Assembly (NCBI GenBank): GCA_003170575.1
Contig: PMZB01000003.1
Span: 1-6,334, forward strand
Direction of reading: 5' to 3'
DNA length: 6,334 nt
Source of the DNA: Chlamydiia bacterium
GTDB taxonomy: Bacteria > Chlamydiota > Chlamydiia > Chlamydiales > FEN-1388
A program made the translations under genes and the position numbers. Under the pieces are notes generated by a model, which saw nothing but the letters and a program-made list of their open reading frames with translations, had not been told where the DNA came from and ran no database searches. This document shows positions 1 through 5,743 of the stretch, in pieces. The stretch's first letter is position 1; each line of letters begins with the position of its first letter.

Positions 1-4
1 ATTT

Positions 5-1606
5 ATGTCTGTATATAAAGCCTCAGTTACTCCAGGAGTAACTACAAACCTACCACACCCTCCTCCGATAGAGGAAAATGGCCCGAGGAATGCTGTTGTA
101 CACTCACAAGATACTGCAGTAGCGCATGCGGCTTTATCCACTTTTGTCCAAAGAAAACAGGCGCCAATTAGCCTTCCCCCTATCTCTAGTCTAATCAACT
201 TCTGTAAGAAATCAGCTGCACAGTGGATGCATGAGGAAAACCCTAAAATAACAAATATCTTCATCTTTTCTGCAATCATGGCTCTGGATTTGAAGGATCA
301 GACGGCACGGGAACAACAACTTGCTTTTTTTAGCATCCTTAAAAATCAACTAGACCAAACTGATTCCTCTATACCACTTGATGACCGCCTCAAGAACTTC
401 GAATCTTACTTATCTTCTGCCAAACAAGACCTGAACCTATCTGAATTTTTCAATCTTAACAATCCTGTTTCTTTTACAAAGATTATGAAAGATGCCCGTG
501 AATACATTGAAAAGAGAAGTAAAATGGTTTCTCCTCCCCATTCTCTTCTCTGTTTTCAGGGTAACGATGAGGTTCTCAATGCCACACTTAAGTGTTATTG
601 GGAAGCGGCTTTTTGGGAGGCAATTATTTTAAATACAGAAATGACCCATCGGAAGATTCGTGTTCTTGATTTAGGACAGAGCCGATCCCCACGTTATTAT
701 ATATTTGCCTGTAGACTTCACAATGGAAGCGTCAATCTCTCTTACACCATTATGGACACGGCTTTCTTAACTACCTTCAAAGCCCGCATCCCAGCAACTA
801 CTCTCTTACCCATGGTGCAAAAAGCATTAGAAAGCGGTTGCTCTGATGTGACCCCAATTCCTCATAGTAAGCTGTATTTAAAATGTACGAAGAATGCAGA
901 TACATGCCGATTTCATCTTGTCCATCCGCTTTTAATCCCTTTAATGCCATATGACTCTTCAGAAACAAATATGTTTATTGTCTACACTAAGAATTTCAGC
1001 AAACTTAAAAAAACCCCTCTAGATCCACGCATCGACGCAGTTGTGAAATTGAAACAAGCATTAGACACTATCCTTCCTTCTGGTGCGCCAACAGTCCGTC
1101 TCCAGACTTTCAAAACATATCTTTCTGGCTTACCCAAGAATCAGCCTGATATGTCGAAATTACTCGACCTTGAAAACCAATTTTCACGAGAAATGATTGT
1201 GCAAGACGCTCAGGAGTATTTCGATAAGCAAAGGCTCATGATCCTTTCTCCAGAAATTGATCCTGAAATATATCAAGGGTTTAGAGGGGATTTCGATAGC
1301 TTTTTTTGGGATATTATTCGTTCAAATGTGCCGAAAAAGGAACGGGTTATTGAATTTGGATCTTCTTTATACATATTGAGGGGAGTTCGTCAGGCCGATG
1401 GTAAGGTCTCACTCTCAATTTCTCTTGTTGATATAAGCGTTTTTGATAGGGTTAAAATTCCGGTACCGAAAACTTCTATTCTCTTACCCATTGTCGCGGA
1501 GGCGATTAAGAAAGGTCTATCAAGTCTTTACCAAACCACTTATTACACAAAGTATTTATGGTGTGCTCAGGATGAAAATGGAATTTATAAATTTCAAGTT
1601 TGCTAG
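5..1606 (+). CDS. Unrecognised protein with two diverged internal repeats (possibly 5'-truncated by the window)
   Basis: I do not recognise a family. The 533-residue product has a proline-containing, probably disordered N-terminus (about residues 1-60, with PHPPP near 18) and then two related units, about residues 106-306 and 345-532. Shared landmarks in order are: RL..F..YLS (128-136 and 365-373); DA.EY..K then M.SP (163-177 and 401-416); QG (185 and 424); FW..I (203-207 and 434-438); R+.+.G.S; G.V.LS....D...F; +IP.+..LLP+V..A+..G (from 262 and 485); and a terminal C.......F.V. No signal peptide or convincing membrane span is visible; residues 82-94 are hydrophobic but short. Only four bases precede the ATG and the frame is open leftwards, so neither a ribosome binding site nor the true start can be judged. 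Type III secreted effectors of chlamydiae often have disordered N-termini, but nothing here proves secretion. The reading frame is very likely real; the function is unknown. Confidence 0.85.
   Translation: MSVYKASVTPGVTTNLPHPPPIEENGPRNAVVHSQDTAVAHAALSTFVQRKQAPISLPPISSLINFCKKSAAQWMHEENPKITNIFIFSAIMALDLKDQTAREQQLAFFSILKNQLDQTDSSIPLDDRLKNFESYLSSAKQDLNLSEFFNLNNPVSFTKIMKDAREYIEKRSKMVSPPHSLLCFQGNDEVLNATLKCYWEAAFWEAIILNTEMTHRKIRVLDLGQSRSPRYYIFACRLHNGSVNLSYTIMDTAFLTTFKARIPATTLLPMVQKALESGCSDVTPIPHSKLYLKCTKNADTCRFHLVHPLLIPLMPYDSSETNMFIVYTKNFSKLKKTPLDPRIDAVVKLKQALDTILPSGAPTVRLQTFKTYLSGLPKNQPDMSKLLDLENQFSREMIVQDAQEYFDKQRLMILSPEIDPEIYQGFRGDFDSFFWDIIRSNVPKKERVIEFGSSLYILRGVRQADGKVSLSISLVDISVFDRVKIPVPKTSILLPIVAEAIKKGLSSLYQTTYYTKYLWCAQDENGIYKFQVC
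320..922 (+). repeat. First copy of the internal protein repeat
   Basis: This encodes about residues 106-306 of the unrecognised protein. It aligns collinearly with the second copy at an offset of about 237 residues at its N-terminal side, falling to about 226 at its C-terminal side, so the second copy has lost roughly ten residues in small gaps, mainly before the FW motif and after the G.S motif. The similarity is seen in the protein; the DNA copies are well diverged, which implies an old duplication. Confidence 0.75.
1037..1600 (+). repeat. Second copy of the internal protein repeat
   Basis: This encodes about residues 345-532, ending almost at the stop codon. It matches the first copy in motif order (RL..F..YLS, DA.EY..K, M.SP, QG, FW..I, G.V.LS, IP...LLP.V, terminal F.V) but is slightly shorter. 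A linker of about 38 residues, hydrophobic and aromatic in part (307-344), separates the two copies. Confidence 0.75.
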
Positions 1607-1625
1607 CCCGATTTAAACGATTGGG
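1607..1625 (+). other. Weak hairpin directly after the stop codon
   Basis: CCCGAT (1607-1612) can pair with ATTGGG (1620-1625), giving six pairs with one G-T and a seven-base loop. It lies immediately after the TAG of the preceding gene, where a terminator would be expected, but the following bases (TGTTGATGCC) make a poor U-tract. It may be a weak terminator or chance. Confidence 0.3.
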
Positions 1626-1663
1626 TGTTGATGCCTCCCACATGTCTCTGAAACGATAAATAG

Positions 1664-1745
1664 TTGACAGACGATTCAGTCATAGAGCTACAGGATGTTT
1701 TTTTTCACATTTTTCGTAGCAATCTGCGTCCATTTTCTGTAGAAT
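1664..1745 (+). promoter_or_regulatory. Candidate promoter region for tRNA-Thr/tuf
   Basis: The 267-nt gap before tRNA-Thr must hold the promoter of a highly expressed unit. A perfect TTGACA lies at 1664-1669, but no good -10 follows at 16-18 nt. A good -10 like TAGAAT lies at 1740-1745, with a poor -35 (TAGCAA, 1717-1722) 17 nt upstream. I cannot choose between them; chlamydial sigma-66 promoters tolerate weak -35 boxes. The rest of the gap holds a T8 run at 1697-1704 and a 10-bp palindrome at 1767-1776, and no convincing open reading frame. Confidence 0.3.
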
Positions 1746-1839
1746 ATTCGCGACGGTTTATTTATTGCTCATGAGCTCTGCGATTGTATTCGTGGCGTTT
1801 AGGTAATGAAAAAGCCTGTCAGAATAGTATCTTGGGCCA

Positions 1840-1857
1840 TTCTTCTATGGAGAAGAA
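1840..1857 (+). other. Short perfect hairpin in the tRNA-Thr 5' leader
   Basis: TTCTTCT (1840-1846) and AGAAGAA (1851-1857) form a perfect seven-bp stem around the tetraloop ATGG, 16 nt before the first base of tRNA-Thr. In the precursor RNA it would sit just upstream of the RNase P cut. It is A/U rich with no U-tract after it, so it is not a terminator. A role in processing or polymerase pausing is only a guess. Confidence 0.35.
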
Positions 1858-1873
1858 AGGTGAGAAAAAAAAC

Positions 1874-1945
1874 GCCCAGGTAGCTCAGTGGTAGAGCACT
1901 TGCATGGTAAGCAAGTGGTCGTAGGTTCAATCCCTATTCTGGGCA
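1874..1945 (+). tRNA. tRNA-Thr (anticodon GGT)
   Basis: A complete 72-nt cloverleaf. The acceptor GCCCAGG pairs with TCTGGGC (one G-T). The D-stem is GCTC/GAGC and the anticodon stem CTTGC/GCAAG, with loop ATGGTAA and anticodon GGT at 1906-1908. The T-stem is GTAGG/CCTAT with loop TTCAATC, and A is the discriminator base. The 3' CCA is not encoded and must be added by a nucleotidyltransferase. The gene reads ACC/ACU threonine codons. It lies 25 nt before tuf, the arrangement seen in Chlamydia and, with other tRNAs, in E. coli tufB, so it is probably co-transcribed with tuf and cut out by RNases. Confidence 0.96.
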
Positions 1946-1970
1946 TGATTTGAAAAAAGGAATGTAAACG

Positions 1971-3158
1971 ATGGCAAAAGAAGCATTTCAGAGGACAAAA
2001 CCTCACGTTAATATTGGTACCATTGGCCACGTTGACCATGGTAAGACAACATTAACAGCTGCTATAACAAAAGTTTTAGCAAAAAAAGGTAAGGCAAAAT
2101 ATCGAGATTATGCCTCGATCGACAATACCCCGGAGGAAAAAGCTCGTGGTATTACAATCAACGCAACGCACGTAGAGTATGAGACGGAAAACCGCCACTA
2201 TGCTCACGTTGACTGTCCAGGCCACGCTGACTATGTCAAGAACATGGTCACAGGTGCTGCTCAAATGGATGGAGCAATCCTGGTTGTGGCTGCAACAGAT
2301 GGCGCTATGCCTCAAACAAGAGAGCACGTATTGATTGCTCGTCAAGTTGGCGTTCCCTCTATCGTGGTATTTCTTAACAAGTGCGATGCTCTTTCTGGCA
2401 GTGATCAGGAGCTGATTGACCTTGTTGAAATGGAAATCACAGAGCTGCTTGAATCCAAAGGGTATCATAATTGCCCGATCATTCGTGGTTCCGCTTTGAA
2501 AGCATTGGAAGGGGATCCGAAATCCGAAGCTGCTATCGAAGAGCTAATCAAAGCAATCGATGAGAAAATACCAACGCCAAAACGTGACGTTGATAAACCG
2601 TTCTTGATGCCAATCGAAGACATCTTCTCGATTTCCGGCCGTGGTACTGTTGCAACCGGAAGAGTTGAGCAGGGTGTTGTCAGGACCAACGACAAAATCC
2701 AAATTGTCGGGCTGAGAAAACAAGTTCAAGAATCAGTTGCAGTCAGCCTTGAGATGTTTAACAAGACCCTTGATGAAGCTCGCGCTGGCGAGAACGTAGG
2801 GGTACTGTTACGAGGCCTTGGCAAAGAGGATGTTGAGCGTGGGATGGTATTGTGCGCTCCAGGGACAGTCACTCCCCACACGAAATTTAAGGCGGCAGTC
2901 TACATCTTGACTAAAGAAGAAGGAGGACGTCATACTCCATTTTTCAATGGATATAGGCCACAGTTCTTCTTTAGAACAACAGACGTCACAGGGACAATAC
3001 AGCTTCCAGAAGGCGTTGAGATGGTCATGCCAGGGGATAACGTTGAAGTTACCTGCGAGTTGATCGCTCCAATTGCTATGGAAGCACAGATGAGGTTCGC
3101 TATCCGTGAAGGAGGAAGAACTATTGGTGCTGGAACAGTATCCAAGATCATCGAGTAA
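1971..3158 (+). CDS. tuf: Translation elongation factor EF-Tu
   Basis: EF-Tu is the cytoplasmic GTPase that carries aminoacyl-tRNA to the ribosomal A site. All GTP-binding motifs are intact: GHVDHGKT at residues 19-26, the effector segment RGITIN at 59-64 with its threonine at 62, DCPGH at 81-85, NKCD at 136-139 and SAL at 174-176. Domains II and III follow, with the family-typical GGRHTPFF and [14 protein letters not shown] segments (318-341) and the ending [16 protein letters not shown]. The length of 395 matches the family (about 394). The start is set by the [23 protein letters not shown]-terminus and by AGGA at 1958-1961, nine bases upstream. The protein resembles chlamydial EF-Tu closely but with many substitutions, which argues for a relative outside the genus Chlamydia. 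Only one tuf copy is in view. Confidence 0.98.
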   Translation: MAKEAFQRTKPHVNIGTIGHVDHGKTTLTAAITKVLAKKGKAKYRDYASIDNTPEEKARGITINATHVEYETENRHYAHVDCPGHADYVKNMVTGAAQMDGAILVVAATDGAMPQTREHVLIARQVGVPSIVVFLNKCDALSGSDQELIDLVEMEITELLESKGYHNCPIIRGSALKALEGDPKSEAAIEELIKAIDEKIPTPKRDVDKPFLMPIEDIFSISGRGTVATGRVEQGVVRTNDKIQIVGLRKQVQESVAVSLEMFNKTLDEARAGENVGVLLRGLGKEDVERGMVLCAPGTVTPHTKFKAAVYILTKEEGGRHTPFFNGYRPQFFFRTTDVTGTIQLPEGVEMVMPGDNVEVTCELIAPIAMEAQMRFAIREGGRTIGAGTVSKIIE

Positions 3159-3165
3159 TATTTTT

Positions 3166-3199
3166 TTCCCCTGCCTCCCGGAAACATGAGGCAGGGGGA
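3166..3199 (+). terminator. GC-rich hairpin after tuf (atypical terminator)
   Basis: CCCCTGCCTC (3168-3177) and GAGGCAGGGG (3188-3197) form a perfect 10-bp stem with loop CCGGAAACAT. T3167-G3198 and T3166-A3199 extend it to 12 pairs. It begins ten bases after the tuf stop, where a terminator belongs, but the T7 run (3161-3167) lies before the stem and none follows. On the opposite strand the run would be A's, so the stem is not a standard intrinsic terminator in either direction. It could protect or define the tuf mRNA 3' end, or terminate weakly. The stem itself is certain; its role is inferred. Confidence 0.5.
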
Positions 3200-3200
3200 T

Positions 3201-3365
3201 AGGGACAAAGGATAATAAGTTAGACGATTCGAGAGCTAAGACCGTTGAGAGGTTGGCGATTGTGACTTTCGTTCGTAGCTTTTTCTACCAACGAGGAACG
3301 GTCGTCAACAGATCAATGTCCGAGCAGCCAGACAAGGATCGACTAACTTATTATCCTTTGTCCCT
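3201..3365. repeat. 165-nt element bounded by a perfect 23-bp inverted repeat
   Basis: Bases 3201-3223 (beginning AGGGACAAAGG) are the exact reverse complement of 3343-3365 (ending CCTTTGTCCCT). After one A-A mismatch the pairing continues as CGATTC (3225-3230) with GGATCG (3336-3341). Inside, GACCGTT (3240-3246) pairs with AACGGTC (3297-3303) and GTTGG (3252-3256) with CCAAC (3288-3292), so the whole segment can fold into a long stem topped by a second stem. No reading frame of note lies in it. It fills the gap between the tuf hairpin and tRNA-Trp, ending five bases before the tRNA. It could be a short non-autonomous transposon-like (MITE) element, though no clear target-site duplication is visible, or a structured processing or regulatory RNA segment between tuf and tRNA-Trp. 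A TATTAT at 3349-3354 in the right arm resembles a -10 box but lacks a -35 partner. Confidence 0.8.
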
Positions 3366-3370
3366 TAGAA

Positions 3371-3444
3371 GGGTGCGTAGCTCAGCTGGCTAGAGCAGCG
3401 ATCTCCAAAGTCGCGGGTCGGGAGTTCGAATCTCTCCGCACTCG
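3371..3444 (+). tRNA. tRNA-Trp (anticodon CCA)
   Basis: A complete 74-nt cloverleaf. The acceptor GGGTGCG pairs with CGCACTC (one G-T), and the D-stem is GCTC/GAGC. The anticodon stem is GCGAT/GTCGC around CTCCAAA, with anticodon CCA at 3405-3407. The T-stem is GGGAG/CTCTC with loop TTCGAAT. The discriminator is G, as expected for tryptophan. The 3' CCA is not encoded. It lies 36 nt upstream of secE, the usual chlamydial order, and is probably on the same transcript as secE-nusG. No good promoter of its own was found. Confidence 0.96.
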
Positions 3445-3480
3445 ATAGTAAGAAGAGAAACAAGTTGTGAGATAGTTTAA

Positions 3481-3726
3481 ATGGAGACACAAAAAAGTTC
3501 ACCGCAGACGTCTTCCTTTTCCTTGAAAAGAGCTTTTCGTCGATTTGAAGACATAAAAGCTGAGTTCATGAAAATAGAATGGACTGAAGAAGGGCAGGTA
3601 GCTACGTATGCGAAGATAGTCGTTCTTGCGACTTTTATGTCAGGAATGGTACTCTATTTAGCTGATTTAGTTATCCAAAGAACACTCTATGGATTTCAGG
3701 CTATTTTGCGACTCATTTTTGGTTGA
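3481..3726 (+). CDS. secE: Preprotein translocase subunit SecE
   Basis: SecE is the small inner-membrane subunit that clamps SecY in the SecYEG export channel. The 81-residue product has the single-span architecture of most bacterial SecE proteins. It has a polar N-terminus, then the amphipathic cytoplasmic helix with the conserved E..KIEWT segment around residues 28-35 (the family pattern is E..KV.WP). One membrane helix follows at about residues 43-65. The ribosome binding site is weak (TGAGA near 3468-3472), and no better in-frame start exists upstream. It lies between tRNA-Trp and nusG, its standard place, 24 nt before nusG. Sequence conservation in SecE is low, so the call rests on the helix-KIEW-span pattern plus position. 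Confidence 0.93.
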   Translation: METQKSSPQTSSFSLKRAFRRFEDIKAEFMKIEWTEEGQVATYAKIVVLATFMSGMVLYLADLVIQRTLYGFQAILRLIFG

Positions 3727-3750
3727 TTTGATCAAAAGGGTTAAGGGTTA

Positions 3751-4299
3751 ATGATGAAGTGGTATGTTATTCAGGTTTTGACTCAGCAAGAACGTCGGGT
3801 AAAGATGGCTCTAGAAGAGAATCGAGAAGCCCAAGGCATGCTGGGACATATTGACAAAGTTGTTTTACCGACAGAGAATGTCTCTGAAGTCAAGAAAGGA
3901 CAGCAGAAAATAGTAGAGCGAAAGCTTTGGCCTGGCTATTTGCTTATTCACATGGATCTGACAGACGACTCTTGGCAGTACGTTAAGAATACCGATGGTG
4001 TATATGATTTTCTGGGCGGATTTAACCCTCAGGAGTTGAGTGATTTAGAAGTAGATGACTTGCTTAGAGATCTAGAAGCAAAACTAACGCGTGTGACACA
4101 GCGACATAAATTTGAGGTTGGAGACAAGGTAAAGATAGCTGACGGAGTATTTATTAATTTTGTCGGGACAATAACGGACGTGTACCAAGACAAAGGGCGT
4201 CTTAGTGTGCTTGTTTCTATATTTGGCCGAGATACACGAGTGGATGATCTAGAGTTTTGGCAAGTTGAAGAGTACTCAGAGGATGCTCCGCAAACGTAA
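3751..4299 (+). CDS. nusG: Transcription termination/antitermination factor NusG
   Basis: NusG binds RNA polymerase through its N-terminal NGN domain and Rho or ribosomal protein S10 through its C-terminal KOW domain. The NGN domain (about residues 3-91) opens with KWYVIQV and contains the conserved KLWPGYLLIHMDL and TDGVYDFLGG segments. The KOW domain (about 121-173) has FEVGDKVKIADGVFINFVGT and the SIFGR...V.L.F.QVE ending. The length of 182 is normal. Two ATG codons are adjacent (3751 and 3754). AAGGG at 3743-3747 is only three bases from the first but six from the second, while AAAAGGG at 3734-3740 suits the first, so the real protein may begin MKWYV. It follows secE in the usual pair and is closed by the terminator at 4308. 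Confidence 0.97.
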   Translation: MMKWYVIQVLTQQERRVKMALEENREAQGMLGHIDKVVLPTENVSEVKKGQQKIVERKLWPGYLLIHMDLTDDSWQYVKNTDGVYDFLGGFNPQELSDLEVDDLLRDLEAKLTRVTQRHKFEVGDKVKIADGVFINFVGTITDVYQDKGRLSVLVSIFGRDTRVDDLEFWQVEEYSEDAPQT

Positions 4300-4307
4300 G
4301 TTCATTT

Positions 4308-4341
4308 CTCTCCTCATGGCCTCTTGAGGGAAGAGTTTTTT
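4308..4341 (+). terminator. Intrinsic terminator after nusG
   Basis: CTCTCCTCA (4308-4316) pairs with TGAGG (4325-4329) and AGAG (4332-4335), with a two-base bulge (GA, 4330-4331) and an eight-base loop. Six T's follow at once (4336-4341). A simpler alternative is CTCTT/AAGAG (4321-4325 and 4331-4335) ahead of the same T-run. It starts eight bases after the nusG stop, so it likely ends the tRNA-Trp-secE-nusG transcript and makes rplK the head of a new unit. Confidence 0.65.
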
Positions 4342-4345
4342 AAAC

Positions 4346-4404
4346 CTCAGAAAGATCTGATGCAAGACATGGAAGATGCAAGGTCTCTTAAGGATCTTTT
4401 TGAG
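4346..4404 (+). other. 12-bp stem segment between the nusG terminator and the rplK inverted-repeat element
   Basis: CTCAGAAAGATC (4346-4357) pairs with GATCTTTTTGAG (4393-4404) over 12 positions with one G-T, enclosing 35 nt. The enclosed part carries the direct repeat GATGCAAG twice (4359-4366 and 4375-4382), eight bases apart, and a possible AGAC/GTCT stem. No gene is apparent. It could be the first domain of a structured leader of the rplK operon if transcription starts upstream, or a remnant sequence. Confidence 0.5.
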
Positions 4405-4409
4405 TTAGG

Positions 4410-4569
4410 GATCGTACAGGAATAACTTTTACAGTTATAGAGGAGAAAAACGGTTCGGATCTGGATGATTTTTTCGAAGCAAGGTATCCGTAGATACCTT
4501 CGAGGAAAAATCGTCATGAGATGAGTTGATTTTTCCCCCTAGAACTGTAAAAGCTATCACTGTACGGTC
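4410..4569. repeat. 160-nt imperfect inverted-repeat element with a strong inner hairpin, upstream of rplK
   Basis: Bases 4410-4449 pair with 4530-4569: 34 of 40 positions pair, two of them G-T, including uninterrupted runs of 10 (from G4410) and 11 (C4426-T4436). Inside, GATGATTTTTTC (4464-4475) pairs with GGAAAAATCGTC (4504-4515) over 12 positions. After a GAAGC/CGA internal loop, AAGGTATC (4481-4488) pairs perfectly with GATACCTT (4493-4500) around CGTA. The right arm ends 28 nt before rplK. In many bacteria the rplK-rplA leader carries the binding site by which L1 represses its own operon, so a leader role is plausible; a transposon-derived origin is the alternative. I see no reading frame in it. 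Confidence 0.75.
4526..4553 (+). promoter_or_regulatory. Candidate promoter for the rplK operon
   Basis: TTGATT (4526-4531) and TAAAAG (4548-4553) are separated by 16 bases, each matching four of six consensus positions. Transcription would start near 4560 and give a leader of about 38 nt. It lies on the right arm of the inverted-repeat element. An alternative -10, TATAGT at 4577-4582, is too close to the ATG for a normal leader. If the real promoter lies upstream of 4346, the two structured segments would instead be leader RNA. The sequence alone does not decide this. Confidence 0.3.
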
Positions 4570-4597
4570 ACTCAAATATAGTGAAAGGGTTTAGTTC

Positions 4598-5026
4598 ATG
4601 GCGAAAAAGCTAGCGAAGATAATTCGTTTGCAGATTCCAGCTGGAAAGGCTAATCCAGCTCCGCCGATTGGGCCAGCGCTTGGTGCTGCTGGTGTCAATA
4701 TCATGGCGTTCTGCAAAGAGTTTAATGCAAAGACACAGGATAGTGCGGGGGATATTCTTCCCACAGTCATAAGTGTGTATCAAGATAAGACGTTCACTTT
4801 CATCACAAGAAAGCCTCCTGTTGCTGAGTTTATCAAAAAGGAAGCTGGAGTGGAGAAAGGATCGCCCACGCCAAACCGAACAAAGGTTGGCAAGCTGACG
4901 AAAGCGCAAACGCTGCGTATAGCTGAACAGAAGAGGGAAGATATGAACGCTGCAAGTATGGATGCGGCAGTTAATTGTGTTATGGGAACAGCCCGTTCAA
5001 TGGGCATCGAAATAGTAGAGGGATAA
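4598..5026 (+). CDS. rplK: 50S ribosomal protein L11
   Basis: L11 binds the GTPase-associated centre of 23S rRNA, where it helps factor binding and is the target region of thiostrepton-class antibiotics. The 142-residue product is normal in length. The N-terminal domain shows [20 protein letters not shown] (residues 13-32), with the proline-rich stretch typical of the family. The C-terminal rRNA-binding domain shows KVGKLTKAQ (96-104) and the DMNA...A......GTARSMGI ending. The start has AAAGGG at 4584-4589, eight bases upstream. It heads the rplK-rplA-rplJ group and is followed after three bases by rplA, which implies tight co-translation. Expression probably depends on the structured region upstream. 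Confidence 0.98.
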   Translation: MAKKLAKIIRLQIPAGKANPAPPIGPALGAAGVNIMAFCKEFNAKTQDSAGDILPTVISVYQDKTFTFITRKPPVAEFIKKEAGVEKGSPTPNRTKVGKLTKAQTLRIAEQKREDMNAASMDAAVNCVMGTARSMGIEIVEG

Positions 5027-5029
5027 AGT

Positions 5030-5737
5030 ATGAGCCGAATGACCAAAAGGGGCAAGAAGATTGCTGAGTTAGTTGACAGGACTCGTACTTATTCTGTTGA
5101 ACAAGCTTTGGATACTTTAAAAAAGTGTCCTCCAGTAAAGTTTGACGAGTCTGTTGAAGTTTCCTTAAAGCTTGGGATTGACCCACGAAAATCAGATCAA
5201 AGCGTTCGTGGAACTGTTTCTCTTCCAAGTGGAACAGGAAAGAAAACAATTGTCGTTGCTCTTGCAAGGGCAGATAAATTGTCAGAAGCAAAACAAGCTG
5301 GTGCTGATTTTGCTGGCAATGATGATTTAGTTGCTAAGATTGCTGGGGGATGGACTGATTTTGATGTACTCATAGTCACTCCAGACTTGATGAGAGATGT
5401 TGGTAAACTTGGTAAAGTACTTGGCCCTAGAGGGCTTATGCCAACACCAAAAGCTGGAACAGTAACGACAGAAATTGGGAAAGCTATTCGTGATGTAAAG
5501 CAGGGTAAGATTGAGTTCAAGAGCGACAAAGAGGGCGGACTTAACTGTGCTGTTGGTAAGGTTTCTTTTACTCTGAATCAGCTTGTAGACAACATTAGGT
5601 CCCTATTATCCGCAGTTCAGCGAGTGAAACCGCAGACAGCCAAAGGGATCTACCTTCAGTCTATGTATCTATCCACTACAATGGGTCCAGGAATGAAAGT
5701 GGATGCTCGAGAATTTGAAACCACGGCAAAGAGGTAA
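5030..5737 (+). CDS. rplA: 50S ribosomal protein L1
   Basis: L1 forms the L1 stalk, which helps deacylated tRNA leave the E site; in many bacteria it also represses translation of the rplK-rplA mRNA. The 235-residue product matches the family length (234 in E. coli). Domain I is built from both termini and an inserted domain II covers about residues 68-159. The family signature VGKLGKVLGPRGLMPTPKAG is at 124-143, and the conserved TMGPG is at 217-221 near the C-terminus. The start lies three bases after the rplK stop, with GAGGG (5018-5022) inside the end of rplK. A second in-frame ATG three codons later (5039) is less well placed for that site. Confidence 0.98.
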   Translation: MSRMTKRGKKIAELVDRTRTYSVEQALDTLKKCPPVKFDESVEVSLKLGIDPRKSDQSVRGTVSLPSGTGKKTIVVALARADKLSEAKQAGADFAGNDDLVAKIAGGWTDFDVLIVTPDLMRDVGKLGKVLGPRGLMPTPKAGTVTTEIGKAIRDVKQGKIEFKSDKEGGLNCAVGKVSFTLNQLVDNIRSLLSAVQRVKPQTAKGIYLQSMYLSTTMGPGMKVDAREFETTAKR

Positions 5738-5743
5738 CCAGAC

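Noticed and set aside
1664..1692. TTGACA with GCTACA as a full promoter
   Set aside because: The -35 is perfect but the -10 at 17 bp spacing matches only two positions; kept only as part of a candidate region.
1845..2039. Minus-strand frame across tRNA-Thr, with a PRIGIEPTTTCLPCKCSTTELPG-like product
   Set aside because: This is the well-known false protein obtained by translating the complement of a tRNA gene; the tRNA fold is complete and explains the sequence.
2076..2468. Open frame of 130 codons on the minus strand inside tuf
   Set aside because: It is antisense to the intact EF-Tu gene, has no ribosome binding site and its product has no recognisable pattern; it is a shadow of the tuf codons.
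2930..3208. Minus-strand 92-codon frame over the tuf 3' end and hairpin
   Set aside because: Most of it is the complement of conserved EF-Tu codons, and its start lies in the inverted-repeat arm with no ribosome binding site.
3199..3367. TA target-site duplication of an IS630/mariner-type insertion around the 165-nt element
   Set aside because: TA occurs at 3200-3201 and 3366-3367, but using both leaves the inverted repeat offset by one base, so it is not a clean duplication; left as unproven.
3201..4569. CRISPR array or toxin-antitoxin system in the gaps
   Set aside because: There are no regularly spaced direct repeats and no small paired reading frames; the gaps hold inverted repeats instead.
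4577..4582. TATAGT as the -10 box of the rplK promoter
   Set aside because: The start of transcription would fall within the ribosome binding site (4584-4589), leaving almost no leader, and the -35 match is poor.
4980..5291. Minus-strand 103-codon frame over rplK/rplA
   Set aside because: It is antisense to two intact ribosomal protein genes and lacks any start signal.
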